The notes: generated from the letters alone by a model not told the origin. A stretch of 64,000 nucleotides of DNA from Hyphomicrobium sp. (GCA_002928735.1 PERL01000003.1:62001-126000); one strand, 5' to 3'; numbered from the stretch's first letter, positions 44,209-52,698 are shown. Numbers and translations: made by a program.

Positions 44209-44619
44209 CTACGAATTGATACGATCGGCCAGTGCGGTCTTGAGTTCGGGGCTGGCGTGGAAAGCGCCCAAGACCGAGACGGAGCGAATGGTGGCGCGGG
44301 CGAGCTCGGGGGAGATATCGGGGGAGAGGGTGACGAGGCCCAGGACGTTGATGTCGATCATTGAGCCGGCGGCTTGGGCGGCTTCGAGTTCCGCGCGGGT
44401 GTAGTGGCGCAGGCCTAGGTCTAGCGCCTGGCGGCCGACGCTTTTTTTCAGCACGTCCGCGTGGCGGTCGAGTTGGTTGCGAATGGCGGTGCGAATGAAG
44501 TCGGTGCGGTTGGCGTAAAAGCCGTCGTGGACGAGCAGATCCATGTGACCGAGGTCGATGAAACCGAGGTTGATCGTGATCTTCTCGCTGTCTTGCCGCG
44601 CCCGAATGCTCTCGCCCAT
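44209..44619 (-). CDS. CopG/ribbon-helix-helix-like protein
   Basis: A 136-residue protein from the ATG at 44619, which has GAGAGG about 7 bases upstream. The first 60 residues look like a ribbon-helix-helix fold: a beta strand (EKITINLGFIDLGHMDLLVH) followed by NRTDFIRTAIRNQLDRH. The rest is a helical tail. Such proteins bind DNA as dimers, and the family is often called CopG. It lies 57 bases upstream of the PHB depolymerase gene and may control it or itself (inference). Confidence 0.7.
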   Translation of the reverse strand: MGESIRARQDSEKITINLGFIDLGHMDLLVHDGFYANRTDFIRTAIRNQLDRHADVLKKSVGRQALDLGLRHYTRAELEAAQAAGSMIDINVLGLVTLSPDISPELARATIRSVSVLGAFHASPELKTALADRINS

Positions 44620-44679
44620 GACCATCCTCTCGCCATCCATGTGGATGGTAGTTGGGTATGCGCTCTCAGGCTTTCAAGA

Positions 44680-44734
44680 GGCTCGGGCGCAGCCATGGGT
44701 TAGAAGCCCGAGCCATGGGTTAGAAGCCCGAGCC
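44680..44734 (-). terminator. repeat-built hairpin after fdsD
   Basis: GGCTCGGGC at 44680-44688 is complementary to GCCCGAGCC at 44706-44714 and again at 44726-44734. For transcripts coming from fdsD, either upstream copy can pair with the single downstream arm, giving a 9-base-pair GC stem. The T-run of an intrinsic terminator is missing. Two copies of the 20-base unit AGCCATGGGTTAGAAGCCCG (44691-44730) create the duplicated arm. Confidence 0.4.
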
Positions 44735-44736
44735 AT
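44691..44736. repeat. tandem 20-base repeat, 2.3 copies
   Basis: AGCCATGGGTTAGAAGCCCG occurs at 44691-44710 and 44711-44730, with the first six bases again at 44731-44736. The two copies are identical. The repeat lies between fdsD and the ribbon-helix-helix gene and is probably a recent slippage duplication. Confidence 0.85.
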
Positions 44737-44787
44737 TTGTGGTCAGGGCGGGCCGGATAGACCGGGAATGGTGCGGATGAAACGCCG

Positions 44788-45024
44788 TCAGGCGGCGGCT
44801 TCGGTCGCTTCGATCTTCATGAGTTCGGCGACGGCGAGCTTGGCGAGCGGTGTGAGGCCAGCGGCGCCGGCTTCATAATGGGCGCGGATATGGGTGCGCA
44901 TACGCGGTTCCCAGAACTTCCGCATGTGGTCGGCCGCGAGCAAGACGGCCTTGTCGTCGCCCTGCACAGCGAGGTTTCGGACGATCTGGTTGGCCATCAT
45001 GACGAGTTTGTCAGAAGACTGCAT
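44788..45024 (-). CDS. fdsD: formate dehydrogenase subunit delta
   Basis: A 78-residue protein (MQSSDKLVMMANQIVRNLAV) matching FdsD, a small subunit or assembly factor of soluble NAD-dependent formate dehydrogenases; it contains DHMRKFWEPRMR and ends EATEAAA. The frame is open upstream to 45201 but overlaps fdhD in another frame, so I use the ATG at 45024, which overlaps the end of fdhD by 14 bases. It is the last gene of fdsGBA-fdhD-fdsD. Confidence 0.88.
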   Translation of the reverse strand: MQSSDKLVMMANQIVRNLAVQGDDKAVLLAADHMRKFWEPRMRTHIRAHYEAGAAGLTPLAKLAVAELMKIEATEAAA

Positions 45025-45871
45025 GGGTCGAAACCTTGCTGCGGTTATGGATGGGACGCGCTTGGCGGACGGGGTCCACGACAATGCGTTCGGGATGGGT
45101 GAAGATTTCGAAGCTGTCGTCGCGGGCGATGCCCACGAGCGTAATGCCGGCGGCGTCCGCCGTGCGGACGGCCAGAGATGTTGGCGCAGAGACTGCGACA
45201 AGGACGGGCGCCCCCATGATCGCGGCTTTCTGGACGAGTTCGATGGAGATGCGGCTGGTCATGACGATGATGCCATCGGCGGCGCTGGTGTTGCTGCGGG
45301 CCATGGCACCGGCAAGCTTGTCGAGGGCGTTGTGCCGGCCGACATCCTCGCGCAGCGCGACGAGGCCGCGTTCGAGCGTCCAGAAGCCGGCGGCGTGGAG
45401 GGCGCGGGCTTCGGCGTTGAGGCGTTGAGCGGGGGCCATCGAAGCCATGGCGGCTTCGATCTGGACGGCGCTAACTTTGAGGTTAGAGGCAACCGGCGTG
45501 AGTGCTGGCAAAGCCTGTTCCAGGCTTTCAACGCCGCAGATCCCGCAGCCGGTGGGGCCCAGCATGGCGCGGCGGCGCACGGCCAGCCGATGGCCCGCGC
45601 CCGGCGTCATCCACATCCGGAGTTCGATACCCGCTTCTTGTTCGACGATGTCGAGGCTGGCGATCTCGGCGGCGCTTTCGATCTGGCCTTCGGACAGACT
45701 GAAGCCGACGGCGAAATCGTGAAGGTCCTGCGGCGTCGCCATCATCACCGCGTGGGTCGAGCCGTCATAGACGAGTGCAACGGGGGTTTCCTCCGGCAGC
45801 ACCCGCGTGGAGGCGGATGCGCTGCCGGATTTGACCTTTGTGCACGCGACCGTCTGCAACGGCTCGGTCAT
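45011..45871 (-). CDS. fdhD: formate dehydrogenase accessory sulfurtransferase FdhD
   Basis: A protein of about 286 residues that passes sulfur from IscS to the molybdenum cofactor of formate dehydrogenase (called FdsC in fds operons). The cysteine motif CGICG (GCGICGVESL, around residue 109) and the C-terminal LREDVGRHNALDKL are diagnostic. The ATG at 45871 has GGAG 8 bases upstream; a GTG at 45880 overlapping the fdsA stop is also possible. Tight packing with fdsA and fdsD indicates one operon. Confidence 0.93.
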   Translation of the reverse strand: MTEPLQTVACTKVKSGSASASTRVLPEETPVALVYDGSTHAVMMATPQDLHDFAVGFSLSEGQIESAAEIASLDIVEQEAGIELRMWMTPGAGHRLAVRRRAMLGPTGCGICGVESLEQALPALTPVASNLKVSAVQIEAAMASMAPAQRLNAEARALHAAGFWTLERGLVALREDVGRHNALDKLAGAMARSNTSAADGIIVMTSRISIELVQKAAIMGAPVLVAVSAPTSLAVRTADAAGITLVGIARDDSFEIFTHPERIVVDPVRQARPIHNRSKVSTHAVF

Positions 45872-45876
45872 CGTGA

Positions 45877-48753
45877 TCACTCCGCAGCTTCCGGAACCGC
45901 GATGCGGCGGCTCTGTTCGGCGAAGTCCATGTACTTCTTCTGGTAGTCGGTCGGGCCGTTGGACGGCGTGACCTGCACCGCCGTCACCTTGAACTCGGGG
46001 CAGTTGGTGGCCCAGTCCGAGAAGTCGGTGGTGATCACGTTCGCCTGCGTCAGCGGGTGATGGAAGGTCGTGTAGACGACGCCGGCAGCGACGCGATCAG
46101 TGATGAGGGCGCGAAGGGCCGTCTCGCCCGCGCGGCTGCGCACGGTGACCCAGTCGCCATCCTTAACGCCGCGCTGTTCGGCGTCGTGCGGGTTGATCTC
46201 AAGACGGTCTTCCTCATGCCAGATCACGTTATCGGTACGTCGTGTCTGGGCACCGACGTTGTACTGCGAGAGGATGCGTCCCGTAGTCAGGATCAGCGGG
46301 AAGCGGGCGCCGGTGCGCTCGTCCGTCGGCACGTATTCGGTGAGCATGAAGCGGCCGCGGCCGCGCGTGAACTCATCCGTGTGCATGACAGGGTAGCCGA
46401 GCGGATGCTCTTCGTTGCACGGCCACTGGACGGACCCATGCTCGGCGATCTTTTCATAGGTGACGCCGGAGAACGTCGGTGTCAGGGCCGCGATCTCGTC
46501 CATGATTTCGGACGGGTGCTTGTAGCTCCAGCCGAGGCCCAGAGCATTGGCGATCAACTGCGTGACTTCCCAATCGCCGTAGCCGTTCTTAGGCGTCATG
46601 ACCTTGGTGACGCGCTGAATGCGGCGCTCGGCGTTGGTGAAGGTGCCGTCCTTTTCGAGGAAGGTGCAGCCCGGCAGGAAGACGTGAGCGTAGTTGGCGG
46701 TTTCGTTCAGGAAGAGGTCCTGAACGACGACACATTCCATGGCGGCGAGGCCGGACGACACGTGGTGCGTGTCGGGGTCGGACTGTAGGATGTCCTCGCC
46801 TTGGATGTAGAGCGCCTTAAAGGAGCCTTCGACGGCGGCGTCGAGCATGTTGGGAATGCGCAGGCCCGGTTCGGGATTGATCGTGCAGCCCCAGGCGCTT
46901 TCGAAAATAGCGCGGGCGGAGGCATCCGACACGTGACGGTAGGCCGTCAATTCGTGCGGGAAGGAGCCCATGTCGCAGGCGCCCTGCACGTTGTTCTGGC
47001 CGCGCAGCGGGTTCACGCCGACGCCGGGGCGGCCGATGTTGCCAGTCGCCATGGCGAGGTTGGCGATGGCCATGACCGTCGTGGAGCCCTGGCTGTGCTC
47101 GGTGACGCCGAGGCCGTAGTAGATGGCGCCGTTACCGCCGGTGGCGAACAGCTTGGCGGCGGCGCGGACTTCGGCCGGATCGACGCCGGTGTACTGCTGC
47201 ATGGCTTCGGGCGAATTCTTCGGCTCGGCGACGAAGGCCGCCCATTCCTGGAATTCGGACCAATCGCAGCGCTCGCGCACGAACTTCTCGTCAACGAGGC
47301 CTTCGGTGACGATCACGTGGGCCATCGAAGTAAGCAGCGCCACGTTGCTGCCGGGCTGGAGCGCCAGATGGTGCGCGGCTTCGATGTGGGGCGAGCGCAC
47401 GATGTCGGTGCGGCGCGGGTCGGCGACGATCAGTTTGGCACCGGCGCGCAGACGCGCCTTCATGCGGCTCGCGAAGACGGGATGGCCGTCGGTCGGGTTG
47501 GCGCCGATGATCAGGATAACATCGGAGTCTTCGACGCTATCGAAGTCCTGCGTGCCGGCCGATTCACCGAACGTGGATTTCAGGCCGTAGCCGGTGGGCG
47601 AGTGGCAGACGCGGGCGCAGGTGTCGACGTTGTTGACGCCGAAGCCCTGGCGGATGAGCTTTTGCACGAGGAAGATGTCTTCGTTGGTGCAGCGGGACGA
47701 TGTGATGCCGCCCACAGCGCCCTGGCCGAACTTCTTCTGGATGCGGCGGAACTCGGAGGCGACACGGCCGATCGCTTCGTCCCAGGTCGTTTCGCGCCAG
47801 GGATCGGTGATCTTATCGCGCACCATCGGCTTCAGGATGCGGTCGCGGTGGGTGGTGTAGCCGTAGGCGAAGCGGCCCTTGACGCAGGAGTGGCCGCGAT
47901 TGGCTTTGCCATCCTTCCAGGGGACCATGCGCACGACTTCTTCACCGCGCATCTCGGCCTTGAAGGAGCAGCCGACGCCGCAATAGGCGCAGGTGGTGAT
48001 TTCGGAATGCTCGGGCTGGCCAATTTCGATGAGGCTCTTTTCCGAGAGTGTGGCGGTGGGGCAGGCCTGCACGCAGGCGCCGCACGAGACGCATTCGGAG
48101 TTGAGGAATTCTTCGTCCATGCCGGCGGACACGCGGCTGTCGAAGCCACGGCCGGAGATCGTCAGTGCGAATGTGCCTTGGACTTCTTCGCAGGCGCGGA
48201 CGCAGCGGTTGCAGACGATGCACTTGGAGGCATCGTAGGTGAAGTAGGGATTCGAGGTGTCCTTCTTGAGGAACAGCGGGTTTTCGCGCGCGCCGACCGT
48301 GTCGAAGACGTGGTTCTCGCCCTGGTAGCCGTAGCGGACATCGCGCAGGCCGACGGCGCCGGCCATGTCCTGCAATTCGCAGTCGCCGTTGGCGGCGCAG
48401 GTGAGGCAGTCGAGCGGGTGGTCGGAGATGTAGAGCTCCATCACGCCCTTGCGGATCTGCTTCAGGCGCGGCGTCTGGGTCTTGACCTTGATACCGGGGG
48501 CGACGGGCGTGGTGCAGGATGCGGGCGTGCCGTTGCGGCCTTCGATCTCGACGAGGCAGAGGCGGCAGGAGCCGAAGCTATCGAGCATATCGGTGGCGCA
48601 AAGCTTGGGGATCGTGGTGCCGATCTCCATGGCCGCGCGCATGATCGACGTGCCCGAGGGGACGGTGACCTCGACGCCGTCGATGGTCAGCGTCACCATC
48701 TCTTGCGACTTGGAGGCCTTGGTGCCGTAGTCGATTTCTTTGATCAGGGTCAT
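45877..48753 (-). CDS. fdsA: NAD-dependent formate dehydrogenase alpha subunit
   Basis: A 958-residue molybdenum bis-MGD subunit that oxidises formate to CO2. In order: a 2Fe-2S domain (CATDM, GSCRLC, SCTTP), the NuoG-type cluster (HPLDCLTCAANGDCEL), two ferredoxin-like 4Fe-4S sets (CIVCNRCVRAC, CVSCGACVQAC), a further cluster (CAYCGVGC), then the catalytic domain, where the metal ligand is cysteine in ARVCHSPTGYG, not selenocysteine. The C-terminal MopB-binding domain has EINPHDAEQRGVKDGDWVTV. I chose the ATG at 48753 because GGAGTGAGACCC precedes it. Electrons pass to fdsB/fdsG and NAD+. Confidence 0.96.
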   Translation of the reverse strand: MTLIKEIDYGTKASKSQEMVTLTIDGVEVTVPSGTSIMRAAMEIGTTIPKLCATDMLDSFGSCRLCLVEIEGRNGTPASCTTPVAPGIKVKTQTPRLKQIRKGVMELYISDHPLDCLTCAANGDCELQDMAGAVGLRDVRYGYQGENHVFDTVGARENPLFLKKDTSNPYFTYDASKCIVCNRCVRACEEVQGTFALTISGRGFDSRVSAGMDEEFLNSECVSCGACVQACPTATLSEKSLIEIGQPEHSEITTCAYCGVGCSFKAEMRGEEVVRMVPWKDGKANRGHSCVKGRFAYGYTTHRDRILKPMVRDKITDPWRETTWDEAIGRVASEFRRIQKKFGQGAVGGITSSRCTNEDIFLVQKLIRQGFGVNNVDTCARVCHSPTGYGLKSTFGESAGTQDFDSVEDSDVILIIGANPTDGHPVFASRMKARLRAGAKLIVADPRRTDIVRSPHIEAAHHLALQPGSNVALLTSMAHVIVTEGLVDEKFVRERCDWSEFQEWAAFVAEPKNSPEAMQQYTGVDPAEVRAAAKLFATGGNGAIYYGLGVTEHSQGSTTVMAIANLAMATGNIGRPGVGVNPLRGQNNVQGACDMGSFPHELTAYRHVSDASARAIFESAWGCTINPEPGLRIPNMLDAAVEGSFKALYIQGEDILQSDPDTHHVSSGLAAMECVVVQDLFLNETANYAHVFLPGCTFLEKDGTFTNAERRIQRVTKVMTPKNGYGDWEVTQLIANALGLGWSYKHPSEIMDEIAALTPTFSGVTYEKIAEHGSVQWPCNEEHPLGYPVMHTDEFTRGRGRFMLTEYVPTDERTGARFPLILTTGRILSQYNVGAQTRRTDNVIWHEEDRLEINPHDAEQRGVKDGDWVTVRSRAGETALRALITDRVAAGVVYTTFHHPLTQANVITTDFSDWATNCPEFKVTAVQVTPSNGPTDYQKKYMDFAEQSRRIAVPEAAE

Positions 48754-48758
48754 GGGTC

Positions 48759-50333
48759 TCACTCCGCAGCGGCCGGCAGCTTCTGCGCCGGACGTCCAAA
48801 ATCCTCAGGGAAATGGTTGAGTGCGCTCGACACGGGATAGGGTGTGAACCCGCCGAGCGCGCACAGCGAACCGAACTTCATGGTGTTGCAGAGATCCTCG
48901 ACGACGGCGAGGTTGGCTTCGGTGTTCTGGCCGGCGATGATTTTGTCCATCGTTTCGCGACCGCGCACGGCGCCGATGCGGCAGGGCGTGCACTTGCCGC
49001 AACTTTCAGCGGCGCAGAAGTGGAAGGCGAAGCGGGCCTGCTTGGCCATGTTGGCCGTGTCGTCGAAGACCACGACGCCGGCGTGGCCAATCAGGCCGTC
49101 ACGGGCGGCGAATGCTTCATAGTCGAAGGGCGTGTCGAAGTGGCTGCGCGGGAAGTAGGCGCCAAGCGGGCCGCCGACCTGCACGGCCTTGACCGGGCGG
49201 CCGGAGTGCGTGCCGCCGCCGATGTCGTCGACCAATTCGCCGAGCGAGATGCCAAAGGCGGTTTCGAACAGGCCGCCGTGCTTGATGTTTCCGGCGAGCT
49301 GGATCGGCATCGTGCCGCGCGAGCGGCCCATGCCGTAGTCGTAGTAGGCCTTGGCGCCCTCCGACAGGATATAAGGGACGGCGGCGAGCGAGAGCACGTT
49401 GTTGATGACGGTGGGCTGGCCGAAGAGGCCCTTGTGGGCCGGCAGGGGCGGCTTGGCGCGCACGAGGCCGCGCTTGCCTTCGAGGCTTTCGAGTAGAGAT
49501 GTTTCTTCGCCGCATACATAGGCACCCGCACCCATGCGGACTTCGAGGTCGAAGGCGTGGGCGGAGCCGGCGACCTTCGGGCCGAGAAGGCCGGCGGCGC
49601 GGGCGTTGCGGATGGCTTCGTTGAGCGCGATTTCAGCGTGCGGGTATTCCGAGCGCAGGTAGATGTAGCCCTTGGTGGCGCCGACTGCGATGCCGGCAAT
49701 CGTCATGCCCTCGACGAGAACATACGGGTCGCCTTCCATGATCATGCGGTCGGCGAAGGTGCCGCTGTCGCCTTCGTCGGCGTTGCAGACGATATACTTC
49801 TGCTGGCCCATCGGCGTGTCGTGGACGGTCTTCCACTTGATGCCGGTGGGGAAGCCGGCGCCGCCGCGGCCGCGGAGGCCGGATTTGGTGACTTCTTCGA
49901 CGATTTCGATGGGCTTGATGGCGAGTGCGCGTTCCAGGCCCTTATAACCGCCATGCGCCTTATAGTCGGCGAGCGAGACGGGATCGGTGATGCCGCAGCG
50001 AGCGAAGGTAAGGCGCGTCTGCTTCTTGAAGAAGGGGATCTGTTCGGTGGGGCCGAGCGCGAGAGCATGCTTGATTTTCGAGGCCGGGGTCTTGGCAAGC
50101 GAGGCGACGATCTTGGACGCATCGGCTTCAGTCATGGGGCCGAAGGCGTAGCGGACGCCGTTGTCTTCGACTTCCATCAGCGGCTCGAGCCAGAGCATGC
50201 CGCGCGATCCGTTGCGCACGATGTCGGCTTTCAACTTGGCCTTCTTGGCGGCGGCTGCGATGGCGCGCGCGATGTCGTCGGCACCACAGGCAACGGCGGC
50301 GGCATCACGAGGGATGAAAATCCGGATGGTCAT
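48759..50333 (-). CDS. fdsB: NAD-dependent formate dehydrogenase beta subunit
   Basis: A 524-residue NuoF-like subunit that holds FMN and binds NAD+. An N-terminal thioredoxin-like domain (about residues 1-120) is followed by the SLBB/51-kDa domain with GLRGRGGAGFPTGIKW (FMN/NAD site), CNADEGDSGTFADR, and GAYVCGEETSLLESLEGKRG. The C-terminal 4Fe-4S site is ESCGKCTPCRIGAVRG with a later cysteine in DLCNTMKFGSLC. The start ATG at 50333 overlaps the fdsG stop as ATGA, so translation is coupled. Its stop lies just before fdsA. Confidence 0.95.
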   Translation of the reverse strand: MTIRIFIPRDAAAVACGADDIARAIAAAAKKAKLKADIVRNGSRGMLWLEPLMEVEDNGVRYAFGPMTEADASKIVASLAKTPASKIKHALALGPTEQIPFFKKQTRLTFARCGITDPVSLADYKAHGGYKGLERALAIKPIEIVEEVTKSGLRGRGGAGFPTGIKWKTVHDTPMGQQKYIVCNADEGDSGTFADRMIMEGDPYVLVEGMTIAGIAVGATKGYIYLRSEYPHAEIALNEAIRNARAAGLLGPKVAGSAHAFDLEVRMGAGAYVCGEETSLLESLEGKRGLVRAKPPLPAHKGLFGQPTVINNVLSLAAVPYILSEGAKAYYDYGMGRSRGTMPIQLAGNIKHGGLFETAFGISLGELVDDIGGGTHSGRPVKAVQVGGPLGAYFPRSHFDTPFDYEAFAARDGLIGHAGVVVFDDTANMAKQARFAFHFCAAESCGKCTPCRIGAVRGRETMDKIIAGQNTEANLAVVEDLCNTMKFGSLCALGGFTPYPVSSALNHFPEDFGRPAQKLPAAAE

Positions 50334-50803
50334 GCACCGGTCTCCGAAAGGATCTTGTCGAGTTTGGCCGTGTCGAGGCGGCCAATGATCTTGCCGTCGA
50401 CCATGGCCGAGGGGGCCGTGGCACACAGGCCGAGGCAGTAGATGGTCTCGAACGTGACGCGGCCGTCGGCAGTGGTGCCGCCGCATTCGATGCCGAGGCG
50501 GTCTTCGGCGTGTTTGACGAGGCTTTCGCAGCCCATCGATTGGCAGGCCTCGGCGCGGCAGACCTTAATAATCTTGCGGCCGGCCGGTTCGCGGCGGAAG
50601 TCGTGGTAGAAGGTGACGACACCGTGGACTTCAGCGCGGCTCAGGTTGAGATCGCGGGCAATGACCGGAATGGCCGCCTCAGGCACGAAACCGAACGCCT
50701 CCTGAATGGCGTGCAGAATCGGCATCAACGGGCCTTCTAGATGGGTGTGTGCCGCGACGATGGAGCTTGTTCGCTCCTCGCTCCATGGCTCGAATGCGGT
50801 CAT
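50330..50803 (-). CDS. fdsG: NAD-dependent formate dehydrogenase gamma subunit
   Basis: A 157-residue NuoE-like subunit binding one 2Fe-2S cluster, with cysteines in VCRAEACQSMGC and YCLGLCATAP. It is the electron relay between the FMN subunit fdsB and the catalytic subunit. GGAGG lies about 9 bases before the ATG at 50803, while a TTG one codon upstream is less likely. It is the first gene of the operon, so the promoter should lie in 50807-51037. Confidence 0.94.
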   Translation of the reverse strand: MTAFEPWSEERTSSIVAAHTHLEGPLMPILHAIQEAFGFVPEAAIPVIARDLNLSRAEVHGVVTFYHDFRREPAGRKIIKVCRAEACQSMGCESLVKHAEDRLGIECGGTTADGRVTFETIYCLGLCATAPSAMVDGKIIGRLDTAKLDKILSETGA

Positions 50804-50905
50804 CAAAACGGCCTCCCCAGGCTTTCGGCTTAGCTACAAGCTGTATTGTTTCTAACTAGCTATGGGGGTGTCCGGGCCCGTCTTTCAAGGCGGCTGATCC
50901 GTGGA

Positions 50906-50926
50906 TTGATAGGATTTTTCTATCAA
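50906..50926. promoter_or_regulatory. TTGATAG-N7-CTATCAA operator upstream of fdsG
   Basis: A perfect 7-base inverted repeat (arms 50906-50912 and 50920-50926) with a central T-N11-A lies about 100 bases upstream of fdsG. This layout is the usual LysR-family binding-site form, and LysR-type FdsR controls fds operons in several bacteria. No LysR gene is seen next to the operon here. Confidence 0.55.
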
Positions 50927-51037
50927 AGATCGCCAGATGCCCATGATTCCGGGATCAAACCCTTAGGGCCGAATAAGGGAATCTTTTCTGAAGGGTGACT
51001 GGATGTGAGTCTGGCGCTGGACGTTGATTTTACGAGT

Positions 51038-51391
51038 CTATTCAGCGGCGTTCGCTTGCAAGCTTGCCAGTGCCGCTAATAGCGCGGCGTCGTCGATCGG
51101 CTTAGGCACGAAGGGCGCACCCTGGAGTGGGAGAAGCAACTCTCGTTGCGCGTAGCCCGATACAACCACGAATGGAATCGAGCGGCGCTTGAGTGCGGCG
51201 GCAACAGGGGCCGTGCTCGACCCGGCCAAATTGGCGTCCACCACGGCGAAGTCGCACGGGGTCTCCGTCAAGAACGCGATGACCTGTTCGGCGGAGCCCG
51301 CGGTGCCGACGACAATATAGCCGGCCCGGCGAAGGATGGCTGCGATTTCGGCCGCGATGAGGGCTTCGTCTTCAACGACCAGAATGCGCAT
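51038..51391 (-). CDS. single-domain response regulator (receiver only)
   Basis: A 117-residue CheY-like receiver with acidic pocket VVEDEALIA (Asp/Glu near residue 7), phosphoacceptor Asp in FAVVDANLAG, Ser/Thr in VVVSGYAQ and Lys in FVPKPID. There is no output domain, so it may shuttle phosphate or bind a partner. I picked the ATG at 51391 because GAGGG lies 6 bases upstream; an ATG at 51403 is open but lacks a site. The cognate kinase is not in the window. It sits between fdsG and a membrane-anchored protein gene. Confidence 0.85.
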   Translation of the reverse strand: MRILVVEDEALIAAEIAAILRRAGYIVVGTAGSAEQVIAFLTETPCDFAVVDANLAGSSTAPVAAALKRRSIPFVVVSGYAQRELLLPLQGAPFVPKPIDDAALLAALASLQANAAE

Positions 51392-51464
51392 CTGCGCCCT
51401 CATGTTGTTTGGGATGACCGCCGACTAGAACGGCCGGGCGCTTTGAAGGTTCCCGTGCTGGCGT

Positions 51465-52364
51465 TCACAGTTGCGGTTTGCGCGGTGACTGGCCGGACGG
51501 TGGGCGATCCTCCCGGCTTTGATGGGCTGCGGTCTTGACGCCGCACTTTTCCATGGGCGGCGCAGTTGTCGTCCACCCGTTCTTGACGATGGTGACGATG
51601 TAACGGCGGCACGGCCTTGCTGCTCCGGCGACGAAGTGGACTTGGAACACGGCGTTCTTCTTGTTGGCTTCGCGGGGCCAGACATATTTGTCGGAGTCGT
51701 TGGCTTCGGCGAGTGCTTTGCGGATGGCCGTTCCGGCGTTGCGATAGTCGGTGTCAGTCAGGCTGGCGAGCACTACCTTGGAGACGCGCGGATGCAGCCC
51801 GACGGCTGCTGCCCGTTTTTGTTGCGGATCGGTGGGATCGACTTCGGGTTCGGGGAGAGGCACGTCGGCGGGTGTGGTGGCGGGATCCGGGTTGATGGAC
51901 GACGTTGTGATGTCTGCTTCGGCGGGGGCTGTGGCAGGCGATATAGCCGTTTCAGGTTCGGCCGGAGCAGGTGCGGGCATGGATTGAGGCGGCGGGGATG
52001 TGGTTCCGGTGATTTCGGCCACTTCCTTGGCTGCGGCGAGCGGTTCGATCGGCGCTGGCAACGCAGCTGCGGCTTTCGGTGCAGACGGATGTTGGGCCTT
52101 CGCCAGTTCGGCTCTGATTGTTATCAGCGACATCGCCAGCCACGGCCGCCATGTGGTGTGCGTTTGTAACGCGGCCCATGTAACGGCGACGATTACAGTA
52201 GCGCTTACGACTTGGCGGACGGCGCTTTGCGTGCGGACCGGAGGCGGTGCGCCGATGCGTTCGCCGGGGTGAAATTCACCCGCGTGCCAGTTGGCCGGTT
52301 CGCTGGAGTCGTCTTCGCGAACATCGTCGATGTCCCACGCCGCGTCGTCGTCACGATGTGCCAT
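51465..52364 (-). CDS. membrane-anchored protein with Pro/Ala linker, unknown
   Basis: A 299-residue protein from the ATG at 52364, preceded by GGGAGCG. It begins with an acidic cytoplasmic segment (DDDAAWDIDDVREDDSSE), a single transmembrane helix near residue 60 (VVSATVIVAVTWAALQ), then a low-complexity Pro/Ala/Glu linker of about 100 residues and a C-terminal domain (PRVSKVVLASLTDTDYRNAG, FVAGAARPCRRYIVTIVKNG). The layout resembles a periplasmic effector tethered to the membrane. I do not recognise the family. Confidence 0.65.
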   Translation of the reverse strand: MAHRDDDAAWDIDDVREDDSSEPANWHAGEFHPGERIGAPPPVRTQSAVRQVVSATVIVAVTWAALQTHTTWRPWLAMSLITIRAELAKAQHPSAPKAAAALPAPIEPLAAAKEVAEITGTTSPPPQSMPAPAPAEPETAISPATAPAEADITTSSINPDPATTPADVPLPEPEVDPTDPQQKRAAAVGLHPRVSKVVLASLTDTDYRNAGTAIRKALAEANDSDKYVWPREANKKNAVFQVHFVAGAARPCRRYIVTIVKNGWTTTAPPMEKCGVKTAAHQSREDRPPSGQSPRKPQL

Positions 52365-52491
52365 GGCTCGCTCCCATTGTCTGGGTGAGCCCTCCCGCAT
52401 CCCAAGGCGCCATCGACTTCCGGCGAAAGAATGGCGCGTCTTGAACCATTCTTGAGTTTAAGTCCGAGGTTGCGATGCGCCGGATCGAACT

Positions 52492-52698
52492 TCATCGCGT
52501 TTTCGATTTTGGTGGGACGGATGTTTTGCGCGGCAGGGATTTGCGCGGGGTTGCGGCTAATTCGCGGAGTTCGCGTTCCGACATGGAGTCGACCATCTCT
52601 TTGGAGGCGCCCTTCAGCTTCGACTTGGGCGTCTCGCCGCGCTTGGCCGAGAGAGCGGCGCCGGCGGCCATCTGCTGCTTCTTAGATCGGGCTGGCAT
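52492..52698 (-). CDS. DUF3008 family small protein
   Basis: A 68-residue, very basic protein: MPARSKKQQMAAGAALSAKR, then SMSERELRELA and a Lys/Arg-rich end. This matches DUF3008, short proteins found widely in Proteobacteria with no known function; the SKxQQxAAGAALSAKRGE block is diagnostic. The ATG at 52698 has GGGAGA about 7 bases upstream. The frame is open further upstream but lacks protein-like sequence. It is divergent from the copper cluster. Confidence 0.82.
   Translation of the reverse strand: MPARSKKQQMAAGAALSAKRGETPKSKLKGASKEMVDSMSERELRELAATPRKSLPRKTSVPPKSKTR

Noticed and set aside
44691-44736. CRISPR-like repeats
   Set aside because: The two 20-base copies are directly adjacent with no spacers, and no cas genes are nearby.
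45877-48753. Selenocysteine in formate dehydrogenase
   Set aside because: The catalytic position in ARVCHSPT is an ordinary cysteine codon and there is no in-frame TGA inside the gene.
46801-48840. A long open frame on the + strand opposite fdsA
   Set aside because: It is the mirror of strongly GC-biased codons of fdsA, has no ribosome binding site or recognisable domain, and its composition is Gly/Ala/Asp-rich as expected for an antisense frame.
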